NCBI GenBank assembly: GCA_947455455.1
Contig: CANGOE010000014.1
Location: forward strand, 1 to 45,009
Origin: Hyphomicrobiales bacterium
GTDB lineage: Bacteria > Pseudomonadota > Alphaproteobacteria > Rhizobiales > Beijerinckiaceae
Length of the DNA stretch: 45,009 bases
Reading direction: 5' to 3'
Part shown: positions 17,181-27,145 of the stretch, piece after piece
How positions within the stretch are numbered: position 1 is the stretch's first letter
How the letters are laid out: every line of letters starts with the position of its first letter
Program-made: the position numbers and the translations under genes
The notes under the pieces: model-generated
The model's database searches: none
The model's input: only the letters and a program-made list of their open reading frames with translations
Told to the model about the DNA's origin: nothing

Positions 17181-18506
17181 TCAGGATTTATCGCAGGCTT
17201 CCGAACGCTTGGGCCAGCCTGCGTTCTTTTCGCCATATTCCTTTGCGGCTTCATCCAGCGCCGGCTTGACCTTTTCTGGCATCGGCTCGATGAAATCGGT
17301 GATCTTCACCCATTTGGCCCCATCCCATTGCTGGATAAAGGCGGCGCGATGGCCGTTGTGATCCTTGCAGGTCAGTTGCAGATTGCCTGCAAAAGCGGGC
17401 AGACCGATGGCTTTGAAGCGGGCTTCGTCGAGATTGATGTTTTCAAGACCACGGCGCACATCCGAACCGTCAACCACCTTCTTGCCGGTGATTTTCTGAG
17501 CCTGGGCAATGCCTTCAGCAATCAGGATCGCGTTATAAACCCCGCGATTATAGAGCAATTCGCCGACCTTCTCTTTGGGTGATTTGCTCAGACCCTTGTC
17601 GACCACCAGCTTCTGGATGTCCTTGAGTGCGGGATAATCGGTGCCGATCCCGTGCCAGTTGAGCATCTTGAAGCCCTTGGCGCCTTCGGTGCCGTTGATG
17701 TCGTTTTCGCCGGGCCACCAGATCGAGACAAATTTATCCATCGGATAGTTGATCTTCACCGCTTCCTTGATCGCGGTCGGGTTCATCGCACCCCAGCCAT
17801 ACATGACCATGAAATCGGGACGGTCGCGGCGCACCGACAGCCATTGCGAGGACTGGTTCTGCATTTCGCCTGGCGGCACGGGATAGAGCTTCAACTCGAA
17901 GCCCATTTCCTTGGCCATCTGCTCGAACAAAGGAATCGGCTCCTTGCCGAAACCGCCGTCAAAATAGATATAGCCGATCTTCTTGCCTTTCAGCTTCTCA
18001 AGACCACCGGACTCGGTGCCGAGATAGCGGATGATCATCGCCAGACCGTCCCAATAGGTGGCAGGCGGATTGAAGACCCAAGGGAACACATCACCACGGG
18101 CCGAAGCCGACAGGCCATAGGCCATCGACAAAACCGGAATCTTGTCCACCGAGGCCTTTGGTATCAGCGACAGCGAGATTCCGGTTGACCACGGATTCAC
18201 CATCACAGGATTTTTCGGCTTCACCGCATCGTAACATTCAAGACCCTTTTTGGTGTCATAGCCGGTCTCGCATTCATCCAGCGCGATCTTGACACCACCG
18301 ATGCCGCCGTCACGCTCGTTGAGCATTTGCAGATAGTCGTGCATGCCGTCGGCAATCGGAATTCCCGATCCGGCAAAAGGACCGGTGCGATAGGTAAACA
18401 GCGGCACATAAATCGATTCCTGGGCCACCACCTGCGGTGCCCCCAGCATCAGGGACGAGGCCAACACGCTGGCCGCCAATCCCAAACCCTTCAAACGACT
18501 GGACAT
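17181..18506 (-). CDS. Liv-type ABC substrate-binding protein (system 3)
   Basis: This 441-residue periplasmic binding protein has a Sec signal peptide: short basic start, GLGLAASVLASSLMLGAP, and a cleavage-like VVA-QE. The mature part opens IYVPLFTYRTGPFAGSGIPIADGM, which diverges from the standard HAAT opening seen in systems 1 and 2 and is typical of the longer binding proteins found with CoA ligases. Four cysteines in the mature part (DECETG, LECYD, LTCKD, SEACDKS) could form two disulfides, which is inference. The start has GGAGG seven bases upstream. It is flanked on both sides by stem-loops. Confidence 0.93.
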   Translation of the reverse strand: MSSRLKGLGLAASVLASSLMLGAPQVVAQESIYVPLFTYRTGPFAGSGIPIADGMHDYLQMLNERDGGIGGVKIALDECETGYDTKKGLECYDAVKPKNPVMVNPWSTGISLSLIPKASVDKIPVLSMAYGLSASARGDVFPWVFNPPATYWDGLAMIIRYLGTESGGLEKLKGKKIGYIYFDGGFGKEPIPLFEQMAKEMGFELKLYPVPPGEMQNQSSQWLSVRRDRPDFMVMYGWGAMNPTAIKEAVKINYPMDKFVSIWWPGENDINGTEGAKGFKMLNWHGIGTDYPALKDIQKLVVDKGLSKSPKEKVGELLYNRGVYNAILIAEGIAQAQKITGKKVVDGSDVRRGLENINLDEARFKAIGLPAFAGNLQLTCKDHNGHRAAFIQQWDGAKWVKITDFIEPMPEKVKPALDEAAKEYGEKNAGWPKRSEACDKS

Positions 18507-18592
18507 AGTTTTTCCTCCGGTGTTATGGCCGCCGCAACATGCTCTGCGATCGGACCGTGATCAGTCTTGAAACCGGGCGCGGACAGTGCCGC

Positions 18593-18611
18593 GGCCGGAC
18601 GTTGTCCGGCC
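18593..18611 (-). terminator. Stem-loop directly after LivM (system 3)
   Basis: Perfect 8-bp arms GGCCGGAC (18593-18600) and GTCCGGCC (18604-18611) with a 3-base loop begin two bases after the LivM stop. GC-rich sequence rather than a T-run follows, so it is probably an attenuator or mRNA-protecting hairpin before the binding-protein gene. Confidence 0.6.
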
Positions 18612-18612
18612 C

Positions 18613-19692
18613 TCAATAGGGGAAGGGCCACATGCGCAGTTTCTGTTTGCCGATCTGCCACAAGCGCGCCAAGCCGTGCGGTTCGACAATCAGGAAAAAG
18701 ATGATGAGAGCCCCGACCAGAATATAGGTGAGATGCTCGGCGGTTGCGCCCGCCAGCGGAATTCCCAAAGCGGGCAAGCCGAATTTCAGCACGGTCGGCA
18801 ACATCGAAATGAAGGCCGCACCGAAAAACGAGCCGATCAGCGAGCCAAGCCCGCCGATGATCACCATGAACAGGATCAGGAAGCTCTGGTTAATGTTGAA
18901 GGCATCATTGGCCTCGCCGCCGCCATACCAGAGAAACATCATCGCCGCCCCTGCCACACCCGCGTAATAGGAGGATACGGCAAAGGCCAACAGTTTGGTT
19001 TTCAGCAGATCGATGCCCATCAGTTCGGCGGCGATATCCATATCGCGCACCGCCATGAACGAGCGGCCGATGCGGCCATGCATCAGGTTCGAGGCCACCC
19101 ATGTCAGCACCGTGACCAGCGTCAACAGCACCATGTAACGGGCTTCCAGCGATGCCTTGGCCCCTGTCACATCAATACCGAACAAGGTGCGCTGGCCCAC
19201 CTCGATCGCGCCGGAAGTGTTGTAGTTGTACAGCCACGGAATACGGGTAAAGCACCATTGCAAAAAGAACTGCGCCGCAAGGGTCGCCACCGCGAGATAG
19301 AAGCCCTTGATCCGCAGGCTCGGCAGGCCGAACAGCACGCCGACAAGGGCCGAGACGAAGCCCGACATCACAATCCAGACCACGATATTCACTTCGGGAA
19401 ACAGCGTGGTCAGCTTGTAGCAGGCATAAGCACCCACCCCCATAAAGGCACCGGTGCCCAAGGAGATCAGGCCGGTATAGCCCGTCAGGATGTTCAGCCC
19501 GATCGAGGCCAGCGAAAACACCAGAAAGGGGATCATCACCGAGGACAGCAAGAAATTACTGCCTGTCAGCGGGATCAGCACAAAGGCCACAGCCAGAATC
19601 AGGCCGATACCGATCCGGTCCTGCAAGATCGGGAACACTGCCATATCGTCGGCGTAATTGGTTTTGAACTGGCCTGTCTCGCGGTAAAACAC
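18613..19692 (-). CDS. livM: Liv-type ABC transporter permease LivM (system 3)
   Basis: This 359-residue inner-membrane permease has the LivM signature LTGYTGLISLGTGAFMGVGAYA and the EAA-like loop HGRIGRSFMAVRDMDIAAELMG, and ends GLARLWQIGKQKLRMWPFPY. The start is a GTG at 19692 preceded by GAGGGTGAGC; an internal ATG (DDMAVFPIL) is possible but would remove a conserved-looking lead segment. The gene follows LivH after only 16 bases. Confidence 0.94.
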   Translation of the reverse strand: MFYRETGQFKTNYADDMAVFPILQDRIGIGLILAVAFVLIPLTGSNFLLSSVMIPFLVFSLASIGLNILTGYTGLISLGTGAFMGVGAYACYKLTTLFPEVNIVVWIVMSGFVSALVGVLFGLPSLRIKGFYLAVATLAAQFFLQWCFTRIPWLYNYNTSGAIEVGQRTLFGIDVTGAKASLEARYMVLLTLVTVLTWVASNLMHGRIGRSFMAVRDMDIAAELMGIDLLKTKLLAFAVSSYYAGVAGAAMMFLWYGGGEANDAFNINQSFLILFMVIIGGLGSLIGSFFGAAFISMLPTVLKFGLPALGIPLAGATAEHLTYILVGALIIFFLIVEPHGLARLWQIGKQKLRMWPFPY

Positions 19693-19708
19693 GATTGCTC
19701 ACCCTCTC

Positions 19709-20665
19709 TCAAATTCGCTCGATGATTTTGTCGCCGAACAGGCCCTGCGGCCGGAACAACAAAAATCCCAAGGCGATGCAATAGGCCAACCAGCTTTCGA
19801 TCCCGCCGCCGACCAGCGGACCCCAATAGAACTCGCCGAGTTTCTCGCCGATGCCGATGATCAATCCGCCGACAATCGCGCCGGGCACAGAGGTAAACCC
19901 TCCCAGAATCAGCACCGGCAGAGCCTTGAGCGCAATCACCTGAAGGCCGAAGGAAACATCCGAGCGCGCTCCCCACATGATCCCTGTGACCAGCGCGACA
20001 ATGCCGGCGGTAAACCACACGATCACCCAGATCTGGTTGAGCGAAATCCCCACCGACAGAGCCGCCTTGTGGCTGTCGGCCACCGCACGCAAGGCGCGGC
20101 CGATGCGGGTTTTCTGGAAGAACACCGCGAGTGCGACAATCATCACCACGGCGATGACGGCGGCGGCGATATCGATTTTCTGGAACTGCACAAAGCCGCC
20201 GAGCATTTTGACTTCGATGGCGCCGCGCGGCAAAAACAGCTGATCGGTGATCATCTGCTTGGGATTGCCGCCGAAGATCAATTCCCCCAGACCGATCAGG
20301 AAATAGGTGATCCCGAAGGTCGCCATGAACAGGATAATATCGGGCTGGTTGACCAAAGGCCGCAACACCACCCGCTCGATGGCCAGTGCCAGCACAAACA
20401 TCACCCCCAAGGTCACCAGCAAAGCCAGCGGCGCGGGCAGACCCATCTCATACAGGCCCACCAGAGTGAGTCCAGCAAACACCACCATGATGCCCTGGGC
20501 AAAATTGAACACGCCGGAGGCTTTGAAAATCAGCACAAAACCCAGCGCAATCAGCGCGTAAAGAACGCCGGTGACAAAGCCGTCCCAGATGGTCTGCACG
20601 AACAGGTCCGGCATCGCGCCCATCTGCAGAAACGGATCAATCAGGACTTTGAAGAGAATGTCCAT
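19709..20665 (-). CDS. livH: Liv-type ABC transporter permease LivH (system 3)
   Basis: This 318-residue inner-membrane permease is longer than the LivH of systems 1 and 2 because of an N-terminal lead (MDILFKVLIDPFLQMGAMPD) before the usual WDGFVTGVLYALIALGFVLIF segment. It ends with the family-typical FLLFRPQGLFGDKIIERI. The ATG at 20665 has GAGG 8 bases upstream and lies 10 bases after the LivG stop; earlier in-frame ATGs would overlap LivG and have no properly spaced ribosome site. Confidence 0.94.
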   Translation of the reverse strand: MDILFKVLIDPFLQMGAMPDLFVQTIWDGFVTGVLYALIALGFVLIFKASGVFNFAQGIMVVFAGLTLVGLYEMGLPAPLALLVTLGVMFVLALAIERVVLRPLVNQPDIILFMATFGITYFLIGLGELIFGGNPKQMITDQLFLPRGAIEVKMLGGFVQFQKIDIAAAVIAVVMIVALAVFFQKTRIGRALRAVADSHKAALSVGISLNQIWVIVWFTAGIVALVTGIMWGARSDVSFGLQVIALKALPVLILGGFTSVPGAIVGGLIIGIGEKLGEFYWGPLVGGGIESWLAYCIALGFLLFRPQGLFGDKIIERI

Positions 20666-20675
20666 CACCATGCCC

Positions 20676-21473
20676 TCAATGTGCCACGCCGAGATAGGCA
20701 TCGATCACGTTCTGATCGGCCTTCACCTCGTCGGGTGTGCCGTCGGCGAGTTTGCGGCCATATTCGAGCACGACAACGCGGTCGGACAGATCCATCACCA
20801 CGCCCATATCATGTTCGATCAGCGCAATGGTGGTGCCGTATTGGGTGTTCACGTCGATGATGAAGCGCGACATGTCTTCTTTTTCTTCCAGATTCATGCC
20901 GGCCATCGGCTCGTCGAGCAACAGCAGATCCGGCTCCATCGCCAAAGCGCGGCCGAGTTCCACCCGTTTCTGCAAGCCATAGGGCAATTTGCCGACCGGC
21001 ACTTTGCGGATCGCCTGGATTTCGAGGAAATCGATAATATCCTCGACAAATTCACGGTGGCGGATTTCCTCGTCCATGGCAGGACCATGCCGCAGGCATT
21101 GCCAGAAAAAGTTGGAATGCATTTTCAAGGTGCGGCCCGACATGATGTTGTCGAGCGTGCTCATCCCCTTGAACAAAGCGACATTCTGGAAGGTGCGTGC
21201 AATGCCTTGGGCGGCGGCAACCGAAGGCCGCATCTTGGAGCGGGTCTGGCCCTTGAAGGTAATCTTGCCCTGTTGCGGATGGTAAAACCCGTTGATGACA
21301 TTCAGCATCGAGGTTTTGCCAGCACCGTTCGGCCCGATAATGGCGCGGATTTCGCCCTTGCGGATATCGAACGAGACATCGGTGATGGCCTTGACCCCGC
21401 CGAATGACAGCGAGACCTGATCGACCGCCAACAGCACTTCGCCTTTCTGGATGGATTCACGGGTCATGCTCAT
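20676..21473 (-). CDS. livG: Liv-type ABC transporter ATP-binding protein LivG (system 3)
   Basis: This 265-residue cytoplasmic ATPase has Walker A GPNGAGKTS, a LivG-type region ARTFQNVALFKGMSTLDNIM, a degenerate signature LPYGLQKRVELGRALA, Walker B LLLLDEPMAGMNLEEKED and H-loop EHDMGVVM. The start at 21473 makes an exact ATGA overlap with the acyl-CoA synthetase stop, which decides it over a longer reading to 21509. Direct coupling to a synthetase gene points to joint import and CoA activation of one substrate. Confidence 0.95.
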   Translation of the reverse strand: MSMTRESIQKGEVLLAVDQVSLSFGGVKAITDVSFDIRKGEIRAIIGPNGAGKTSMLNVINGFYHPQQGKITFKGQTRSKMRPSVAAAQGIARTFQNVALFKGMSTLDNIMSGRTLKMHSNFFWQCLRHGPAMDEEIRHREFVEDIIDFLEIQAIRKVPVGKLPYGLQKRVELGRALAMEPDLLLLDEPMAGMNLEEKEDMSRFIIDVNTQYGTTIALIEHDMGVVMDLSDRVVVLEYGRKLADGTPDEVKADQNVIDAYLGVAH

Positions 21474-23437
21474 GCCGCCTGTCCGATTTCTGACGCAAAA
21501 ACTGGGCAATCGCTGATCCTGACGCGGGCAGAGATTGCCCCTTTGCGTCCGTCCTCGAACGTCACCTCGGTGGTGATGTCGGCCAGTTCGGTGCCGTTAT
21601 ACAGCGCCTCGATCAGCGGGGCGTAGCGTTCGGCGATGAAGCCGCGACGGACCTTTTGCGTGCGCGTCAATTCGCCGTCATCGGCATCCAGCTCCTTGTG
21701 CAGGATCAGGAAGCGTTTGATCTGCGCGCCCGCCATCAGGGGCTCGCGCGCCAATGAGCGGTTGGTCTGGGTGACGTGCTCGGCAATCATGCGATAGACA
21801 TCGGGATGTCCGGCCAGTTCCTGATAGGAGGCATAGGAGACGTTGTTGCGCTCGGCCCAATTGCCCACCGCTGTCAGATCGATATTGATGAAACAGGTGG
21901 CAAAATCCTGCCCGTCACCGAACAGCACCGCCTCCTTGATATTGGGGAAGAATTTGAGCTTGTTCTCGACATATTTCGGCGGAAACAGCGCGCCGGTCCT
22001 GAGCTTGCCGACATCCTTGGCGCGGTCGATGATTTTCAGATGGCCGGATTCGGGCTCGAAGAAACCGGCATCCCCCGTCTTGATAAAACCGTCCTCGGTG
22101 AGGGTTTCGGCGGTGCGTTCCTCGTCCTTAAAATAGCCGAGGAACATGCCGGGTGACTTGAACAACACCTCGCCGCTTTCGGTCAGTTTGATTTCGACAT
22201 GGGGGGCAAGCGGTCCGACCGTATCGGCCCTGATCTCGCCATCGGGTTGCACGGTCACATACAGAAACGCCTCGGTCTGGCCGTAAAGCTGTTTGAGATT
22301 CATCCCGAGCGAACGGTAGAAGGAAAACAACTCCGGCCCGATGGCTTCACCGGCCGTATAGCCGACCCTGATCCGCGAGAAACCCAGCACGTTTTTCAGC
22401 GGGGCATAGACCAGCAGATTGCCCAACGCATACAGCAGACGCCCACCCAACGGCACCGGCTTGCCGTTCAGAATATCCTCGCCATAAAGTTTGGCGATGC
22501 CGATGAAAGTGTTGAACAACCAGCGCTTGAATGAGCCCGCATCTTCCATGCGGATGGTAACACGGGTCAGCAGATTTTCGAAAACGCGGGGTGGCGCGAA
22601 ATAGAAACTCGGGCCGATCTCGCGCAAATCCTGTTCGACCGTATCGGTGCTTTCGGGACAGGCCATGCAGAAGCCGGCCACCAGCCCTTGGGCGTAATTC
22701 ATGTAATGGTCACCCACCCAAGCCAGCGGCAGATAGGCCAGAACCTGATCATTCTCGTCGAGATGGTCGAAGGCCACACTGTCATTGGCCGCCGCAATAC
22801 AGCGTTCGGCCGACAGCATCACGCCTTTCGAGCGGCCCGTCGTGCCAGAGGTGTAAAGGATCACCGAGACATCGGAGCCCTTACCCTGTTCGATCAGATC
22901 ATTGAGGGCTGTCACGGTGCGGGGGTCTTTTTGGAAATGCGTCCGCCCTTCGATGATCAGACTGTCGATGGAGTGAAGGCGGTCATCGTCGTAATCGCGC
23001 AGGCCGCGGCCCCAATCATAGAGAACGGCTTTCAAGGCGGGCAGACGGTCGGCAATCGAGAAAATCTTGTCGACCTGCTCCTGATCCTGCACGGCGGCCA
23101 TGGTGACACCGGCATGCTCGAGCACATAGACCATCTCTTCGGCCACCGAATCGGCATAGACTGGCACCGGGATCGCCCCAAGGCACTGCGCCGCCATCAT
23201 CGACCAATAGAGTTTGGGCCGGTTGGTACCGATAATGGCGATGGTGTCGCCATGGCGAAGCCCCAGATCATGCAAGCCCTGCGCATAAGCGCGCACGATC
23301 TCGGCCACTTCGGCCCAGGTCCATGTTTGCCAGATTCCGAGATATTTATGGCGCAAGGCCGGCAGATCTCCATAGAGAACCGCATTGCGCATCAGCAATT
23401 TCGGACATGTATCAGCGCGTGCTGCCGATGAGGCCAC
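21470..23437 (-). CDS. Long-chain-type acyl-CoA synthetase (AMP-forming)
   Basis: This adenylate-forming enzyme converts a carboxylic acid, ATP and CoA to acyl-CoA. It shows A3 VILYTSGTTGRSKGVMLSAE near residue 195, A5 YGQTEAFLYV, A7 KTGDAGFFEP, A8-like DRAKDVGKLRTGALFPPKYVE and the A10 catalytic lysine in LTRTQKVRRG near 591. At 655 residues it belongs with the long fatty-acid-type synthetases rather than short ligases. I prefer the GTG at 23437 because AAGGGGAG lies 7 bases upstream; a GTG at 23458 lacks a site and falls in a hairpin. A fatty-acid substrate is not proven: enzymes like this often sit inside Liv-type operons and may act on aryl or cyclic acids. The second CoA ligase at the far end of the operon is notable. 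Confidence 0.92.
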   Translation of the reverse strand: MASSAARADTCPKLLMRNAVLYGDLPALRHKYLGIWQTWTWAEVAEIVRAYAQGLHDLGLRHGDTIAIIGTNRPKLYWSMMAAQCLGAIPVPVYADSVAEEMVYVLEHAGVTMAAVQDQEQVDKIFSIADRLPALKAVLYDWGRGLRDYDDDRLHSIDSLIIEGRTHFQKDPRTVTALNDLIEQGKGSDVSVILYTSGTTGRSKGVMLSAERCIAAANDSVAFDHLDENDQVLAYLPLAWVGDHYMNYAQGLVAGFCMACPESTDTVEQDLREIGPSFYFAPPRVFENLLTRVTIRMEDAGSFKRWLFNTFIGIAKLYGEDILNGKPVPLGGRLLYALGNLLVYAPLKNVLGFSRIRVGYTAGEAIGPELFSFYRSLGMNLKQLYGQTEAFLYVTVQPDGEIRADTVGPLAPHVEIKLTESGEVLFKSPGMFLGYFKDEERTAETLTEDGFIKTGDAGFFEPESGHLKIIDRAKDVGKLRTGALFPPKYVENKLKFFPNIKEAVLFGDGQDFATCFINIDLTAVGNWAERNNVSYASYQELAGHPDVYRMIAEHVTQTNRSLAREPLMAGAQIKRFLILHKELDADDGELTRTQKVRRGFIAERYAPLIEALYNGTELADITTEVTFEDGRKGAISARVRISDCPVFASEIGQAA

Positions 23438-23458
23438 CAAGCGTCTCCCCTTCCCCAC

Positions 23459-23479
23459 AGCCCGATGGATCGGGCTTTT
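23459..23479. other. Hairpin in the leader of the acyl-CoA synthetase gene
   Basis: AGCCCGA (23459-23465) and TCGGGCT (23470-23476) form a perfect 7-bp stem with a 4-base loop. On the plus strand TTTT follows, as in an intrinsic terminator, but no plus-strand gene ends here. On the minus strand it sits about 20 bases ahead of the ribosome site of the synthetase. The remaining part of the 168-base gap to the oxidoreductase gene shows nothing I recognise. Confidence 0.4.
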
Positions 23480-23605
23480 GATGATTGCAGGCCATTCAGG
23501 CTCTTAGATCGGTCTCTGCACCCGCAGATAAACCGACCCTTGCAATCTATCGGAAGTCCGGAGCGTCCCACAACCAACACCTTAGACGAAGACGCACTGC
23601 ACCAT

Positions 23606-26600
23606 CTATTCGGCGGCTTGCGGCAACACGAAACGCGGGCGGCCTTTCAAGTCCTTCAGCAATTCCGTCTGCTGTTGTCTGACCGCCTCGATATGGCGCA
23701 GGCGGACATGGCCGAAACCGCGGATATGATCGGGCAGGCTGGCCAGTTTGACCGCCACCGCATGGTTATCCGCCGTCACCTGCGGCAGGAGATCGGCCAG
23801 CATGGCGCAGTAATCCGCCAGCACGCGCCGTTCCATCCGCCGTTCCTGCGTATAGCCGAACAGATCAAGCGGCGTGCCCCTGAGCCAGCGCAAGGCCGAC
23901 AACAGTCTGAAGCCCCACATCATCTTCGGGCCGTAACTGGTTTTGACCGGATGGCCGTTGTGATCCTTGCGCCCCAACACAGGCGGCGCCAGATGGAATT
24001 CGAACCGGATGTTACCCTCGAAATCACGATCGACCTGTTGCTTGAACCGCCCATCCGAGAACAAGCGTCCGACCTCGTATTCATCCTTGATGGCCATCAG
24101 TTTGAACAGGCCACGCACCACCGCCTCGGTCAGGGCGGTCGCTCCCGGCTTGATCCGCTGTTCGGTCTGCCGCACCGTGTCCACCAGCTCGGTAAACCGG
24201 CGGGCATAGCGCGCAGATTGATAGGCTTTCAAAAAGGCCGTGCGCCGCTCGATCCGTTCCTCCAGTGTCGTCGACAGCACCAGATGCGAGGTGGACGGGT
24301 CGGGCTTTGCCACTGGTGCAACCGCCCTCACGTCGGCCACCGATTGCGGATCGACCACCGCACGCCGCCCCCATTCGAACGCCGCCACATTCATGGCGAC
24401 AGCCTCGCCATTCAACCGGATCGCCTCGATCAGCGAGGCGGAGGACAGCGGCACCTTGCCGCGCTGGAAGGCGTAGCCGAGCATGAACATATTGGCGGCA
24501 ATGGCATTGCCGAGCAATCGCGTGGCAATCGTGGTTGCGTCGATCAGTTCGGTTCCGTTTGGTCCGGTGGCTTCGCGCAAGGTCTGCTTGATGGTTTCGG
24601 CCGGAAGCAGGAAATCGGCATTGCGGGTAAAATCGCCCGGCATCACCTCGGCCGTATTGGCCAGCACGAAGGTGCCGTCCTGCCGGATACCCGCCAGCAC
24701 TTTCTTACTGCCCGTGACCACCAGATCACAACCGAGCACCAGATCGGCCTCGCCTGCCGCCACGCGGATGGCGTGGATATCGTCGGGGCGCGGGGCCAGT
24801 TTGACATGGCTGAAAACCGCACCGCCTTTTTGCGCCAGTCCGGCCATGTCGATCATGCCGCATCCTTTGCCTTCGAGATGCGCGGCCATGCCGATAATCG
24901 CCCCGATGGTGACCACGCCTGTGCCGCCCACACCGGTCACAATGATGGCGTAATGGCCTGACAGTGGCGGATAGACAGGCTCCGGCAGATCAAATCCGCG
25001 ACGATCGGCGACCAGCGGCGCGGTCTTTTTGATGCTGGCCCCGTGCAGGGTCACAAAGGACGGGCAAAATCCTTCCAGACATGAAAAATCCTTGTTGCAA
25101 CTTGACTGGTCGATCACCCGCTTGCGGCCGAATTCGGTCTCCAGTGGCTGGATCGCGATGCAGTTGGAAGCGACCCCGCAATCTCCGCACCCTTCGCAGA
25201 CCAACTCGTTGATCACCACGCGCTTGTCGGGATCGGGGAACTGGCCGCGCTTGCGCCGTCTGCGTTTTTCTGCGGCACAGGTCTGGTCATAGATCAGCAC
25301 GCTGACCTCCGGCACATCGGCCATCATCCGCTGGACCTCGTCCAGTTGCGCACGATGATAGATGGCCAGACCCACCGGCCAGTCGGTTGCCGGATCATAT
25401 TTCTCCGGCTCGTCGGTCACTACCACGATTTTGCTAACGCCTTCGGCCGCCACCTGACGGGCGATCATATCCACCGTCAGATTGCCCTCGTGATGCTGTC
25501 CGCCTGTCATGGCCACGGCATCGTTGAACAGGATCTTGTAGGTCATATGGGTCTTGGCCGAGACCGCAAAACGGATTGCCAGCAAGCCGGAATGGTTATA
25601 GGTGCCGTCCCCCAAATTCTGGAACACATGGGTGGTATGGGAAAATGCGGACTCCCCCACCCAATTGGCTCCCTCGCCGCCCATCTGGGTAAAGCCCTCG
25701 GTCTCGCGGTCCATCCACTGCACCATGTAATGACAGCCGATGCCCGCATAAGCGCGCATGCCTTCGGGCACTTTGGTGGAGGAGTTATGCGGACAGCCCG
25801 CGCAGAAATGCGGCACGCGGGTGGCCACATCCTGCACCTCGGACAAATAAGCCTGCAATTGCGTCAGACGCTGGACCCGGGCGCGCAGATCCGGATTGTC
25901 ATCGAAGCGCAACAGCCGCTCGCCGATGGCTATGCCGATATCGTTGGGATCGAGCGCGCCTTTGACCGGAAACAGCCATTGTCCCTGCTCGTCGCGCTTG
26001 CCGACACAGGCCGGCTGATGCGGCTTGCCATAGAGCTCCTCGCGCAACTGCACCTCGATCAGCGAACGCTTTTCCTCGACCACGATCACCAGTTCGAGAC
26101 CCTCGACGAAATCGGCAAGGCCGGTGGGTTCGAGCGGCCAGACACAACCGACTTTATACAGGCGCAGACCGATGCGGTTGGCCGCCACCTCGTCGATCCC
26201 CAATTCATCGAGCGCCTGACGCACATCCAGATAGCTTTTGCCGGTGGTGATAATGCCGATGCGCGGCGTGGCCCCGCCGGACATGACCATCCGGTTGATC
26301 GGATTGGCCCGCAAAAACGCCAGCATGGCATCGCGCTTGTAATCCTGCAGGCGTTCTTCCATCGCCAGAATACCGTCACGCGGACGGATGTTCAGCCCGC
26401 CTTTCGGCATCACGAAATCGGTGGGCTGGGTGATGGTGACCCGACCAAGCGAGCCATCGACAACGGCTGTCGATTCCACCGTGTCCTTCAACCCCTTCAG
26501 GGCCACCCATGCGCCGGTGTAGCGGCTCATGGCAAATCCGTAGAGACCGTAATCCAGCACCTCCTGCACACCGGCCGGATTCAGGATCGGCATCATCACA

Positions 26601-27145
26601 TCGACAAAATGGAATTCGGATTGATGGGCGGTCGTCGAACTTTCCGCTGTATGGTCATCCCCCATCAAAGCCAGCACACCGCCCCATGGCGAGGTGCCTG
26701 CCATATTGGCGTGACGGAACACATCGCCCGACCGGTCAACCCCCGGACCCTTGCCGTACCAGAGGGAAAACACGCCGTCATATTTGCCTTCGCCGCGCAT
26801 TTCGGCCTGTTGGGTTCCCCAGCAGGCGGTCGCGGCCAGCTCCTCGTTCAGGCCGGGCGTGAAGACGATGCGGGCCGCATCCAGCGGTTTGCGGAAGCGG
26901 TGCAACTGCTGGTCCAAGGCGCCGAGCGGCGAACCGCGATAGCCCGAAATAAACCCCGCTGTATTGCGCCCTTGCAACCTGTCTCGCTCGTGTTGCATCA
27001 GCATCATGCGGATCACGGCTTGCGTGCCTGTCATGAAAACGCGTTGCTTGGAGAGATCGAATTTGTCATCCAGCGACACATGAAAATCAGTCGGCAATGC
27101 GCCGCCGTCCGGTGCAGATTGGGTGCCTTGTGTGTCGCCCGTCAT
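23606..27145 (-). CDS. Indolepyruvate ferredoxin oxidoreductase, fused alpha-beta (IorAB-like)
   Basis: This cytoplasmic thiamine-diphosphate/iron-sulfur enzyme oxidatively decarboxylates aryl-pyruvates (indolepyruvate, phenylpyruvate) to aryl-acetyl-CoA, passing electrons to ferredoxin. The 1179-residue single chain matches the fused bacterial form. In order, it has an N-terminal pyrimidine-binding region, a CAGCPHNSS segment near residue 450, the diphosphate-binding region ending FTQMGGEGANWVG, a 4Fe-4S motif CEGCGDCGVASNC near 650 with a further CLEGFCPSF, a beta (IorB-like) domain opening VTGVGGTGVVTIG, and a C-terminal extension. ATG 27145 has AGGGAG five bases upstream; a GTG at 27160 lies within that site. 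Being ahead of CoA ligases and an importer suggests arylacetate or aromatic amino-acid catabolism. Confidence 0.93.
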   Translation of the reverse strand: MTGDTQGTQSAPDGGALPTDFHVSLDDKFDLSKQRVFMTGTQAVIRMMLMQHERDRLQGRNTAGFISGYRGSPLGALDQQLHRFRKPLDAARIVFTPGLNEELAATACWGTQQAEMRGEGKYDGVFSLWYGKGPGVDRSGDVFRHANMAGTSPWGGVLALMGDDHTAESSTTAHQSEFHFVDVMMPILNPAGVQEVLDYGLYGFAMSRYTGAWVALKGLKDTVESTAVVDGSLGRVTITQPTDFVMPKGGLNIRPRDGILAMEERLQDYKRDAMLAFLRANPINRMVMSGGATPRIGIITTGKSYLDVRQALDELGIDEVAANRIGLRLYKVGCVWPLEPTGLADFVEGLELVIVVEEKRSLIEVQLREELYGKPHQPACVGKRDEQGQWLFPVKGALDPNDIGIAIGERLLRFDDNPDLRARVQRLTQLQAYLSEVQDVATRVPHFCAGCPHNSSTKVPEGMRAYAGIGCHYMVQWMDRETEGFTQMGGEGANWVGESAFSHTTHVFQNLGDGTYNHSGLLAIRFAVSAKTHMTYKILFNDAVAMTGGQHHEGNLTVDMIARQVAAEGVSKIVVVTDEPEKYDPATDWPVGLAIYHRAQLDEVQRMMADVPEVSVLIYDQTCAAEKRRRRKRGQFPDPDKRVVINELVCEGCGDCGVASNCIAIQPLETEFGRKRVIDQSSCNKDFSCLEGFCPSFVTLHGASIKKTAPLVADRRGFDLPEPVYPPLSGHYAIIVTGVGGTGVVTIGAIIGMAAHLEGKGCGMIDMAGLAQKGGAVFSHVKLAPRPDDIHAIRVAAGEADLVLGCDLVVTGSKKVLAGIRQDGTFVLANTAEVMPGDFTRNADFLLPAETIKQTLREATGPNGTELIDATTIATRLLGNAIAANMFMLGYAFQRGKVPLSSASLIEAIRLNGEAVAMNVAAFEWGRRAVVDPQSVADVRAVAPVAKPDPSTSHLVLSTTLEERIERRTAFLKAYQSARYARRFTELVDTVRQTEQRIKPGATALTEAVVRGLFKLMAIKDEYEVGRLFSDGRFKQQVDRDFEGNIRFEFHLAPPVLGRKDHNGHPVKTSYGPKMMWGFRLLSALRWLRGTPLDLFGYTQERRMERRVLADYCAMLADLLPQVTADNHAVAVKLASLPDHIRGFGHVRLRHIEAVRQQQTELLKDLKGRPRFVLPQAAE

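Noticed and set aside
23459..23479. Plus-strand intrinsic terminator
   Set aside because: The hairpin plus TTTT looks right, but no plus-strand gene ends within kilobases. It is more likely a leader hairpin of the minus-strand synthetase gene.
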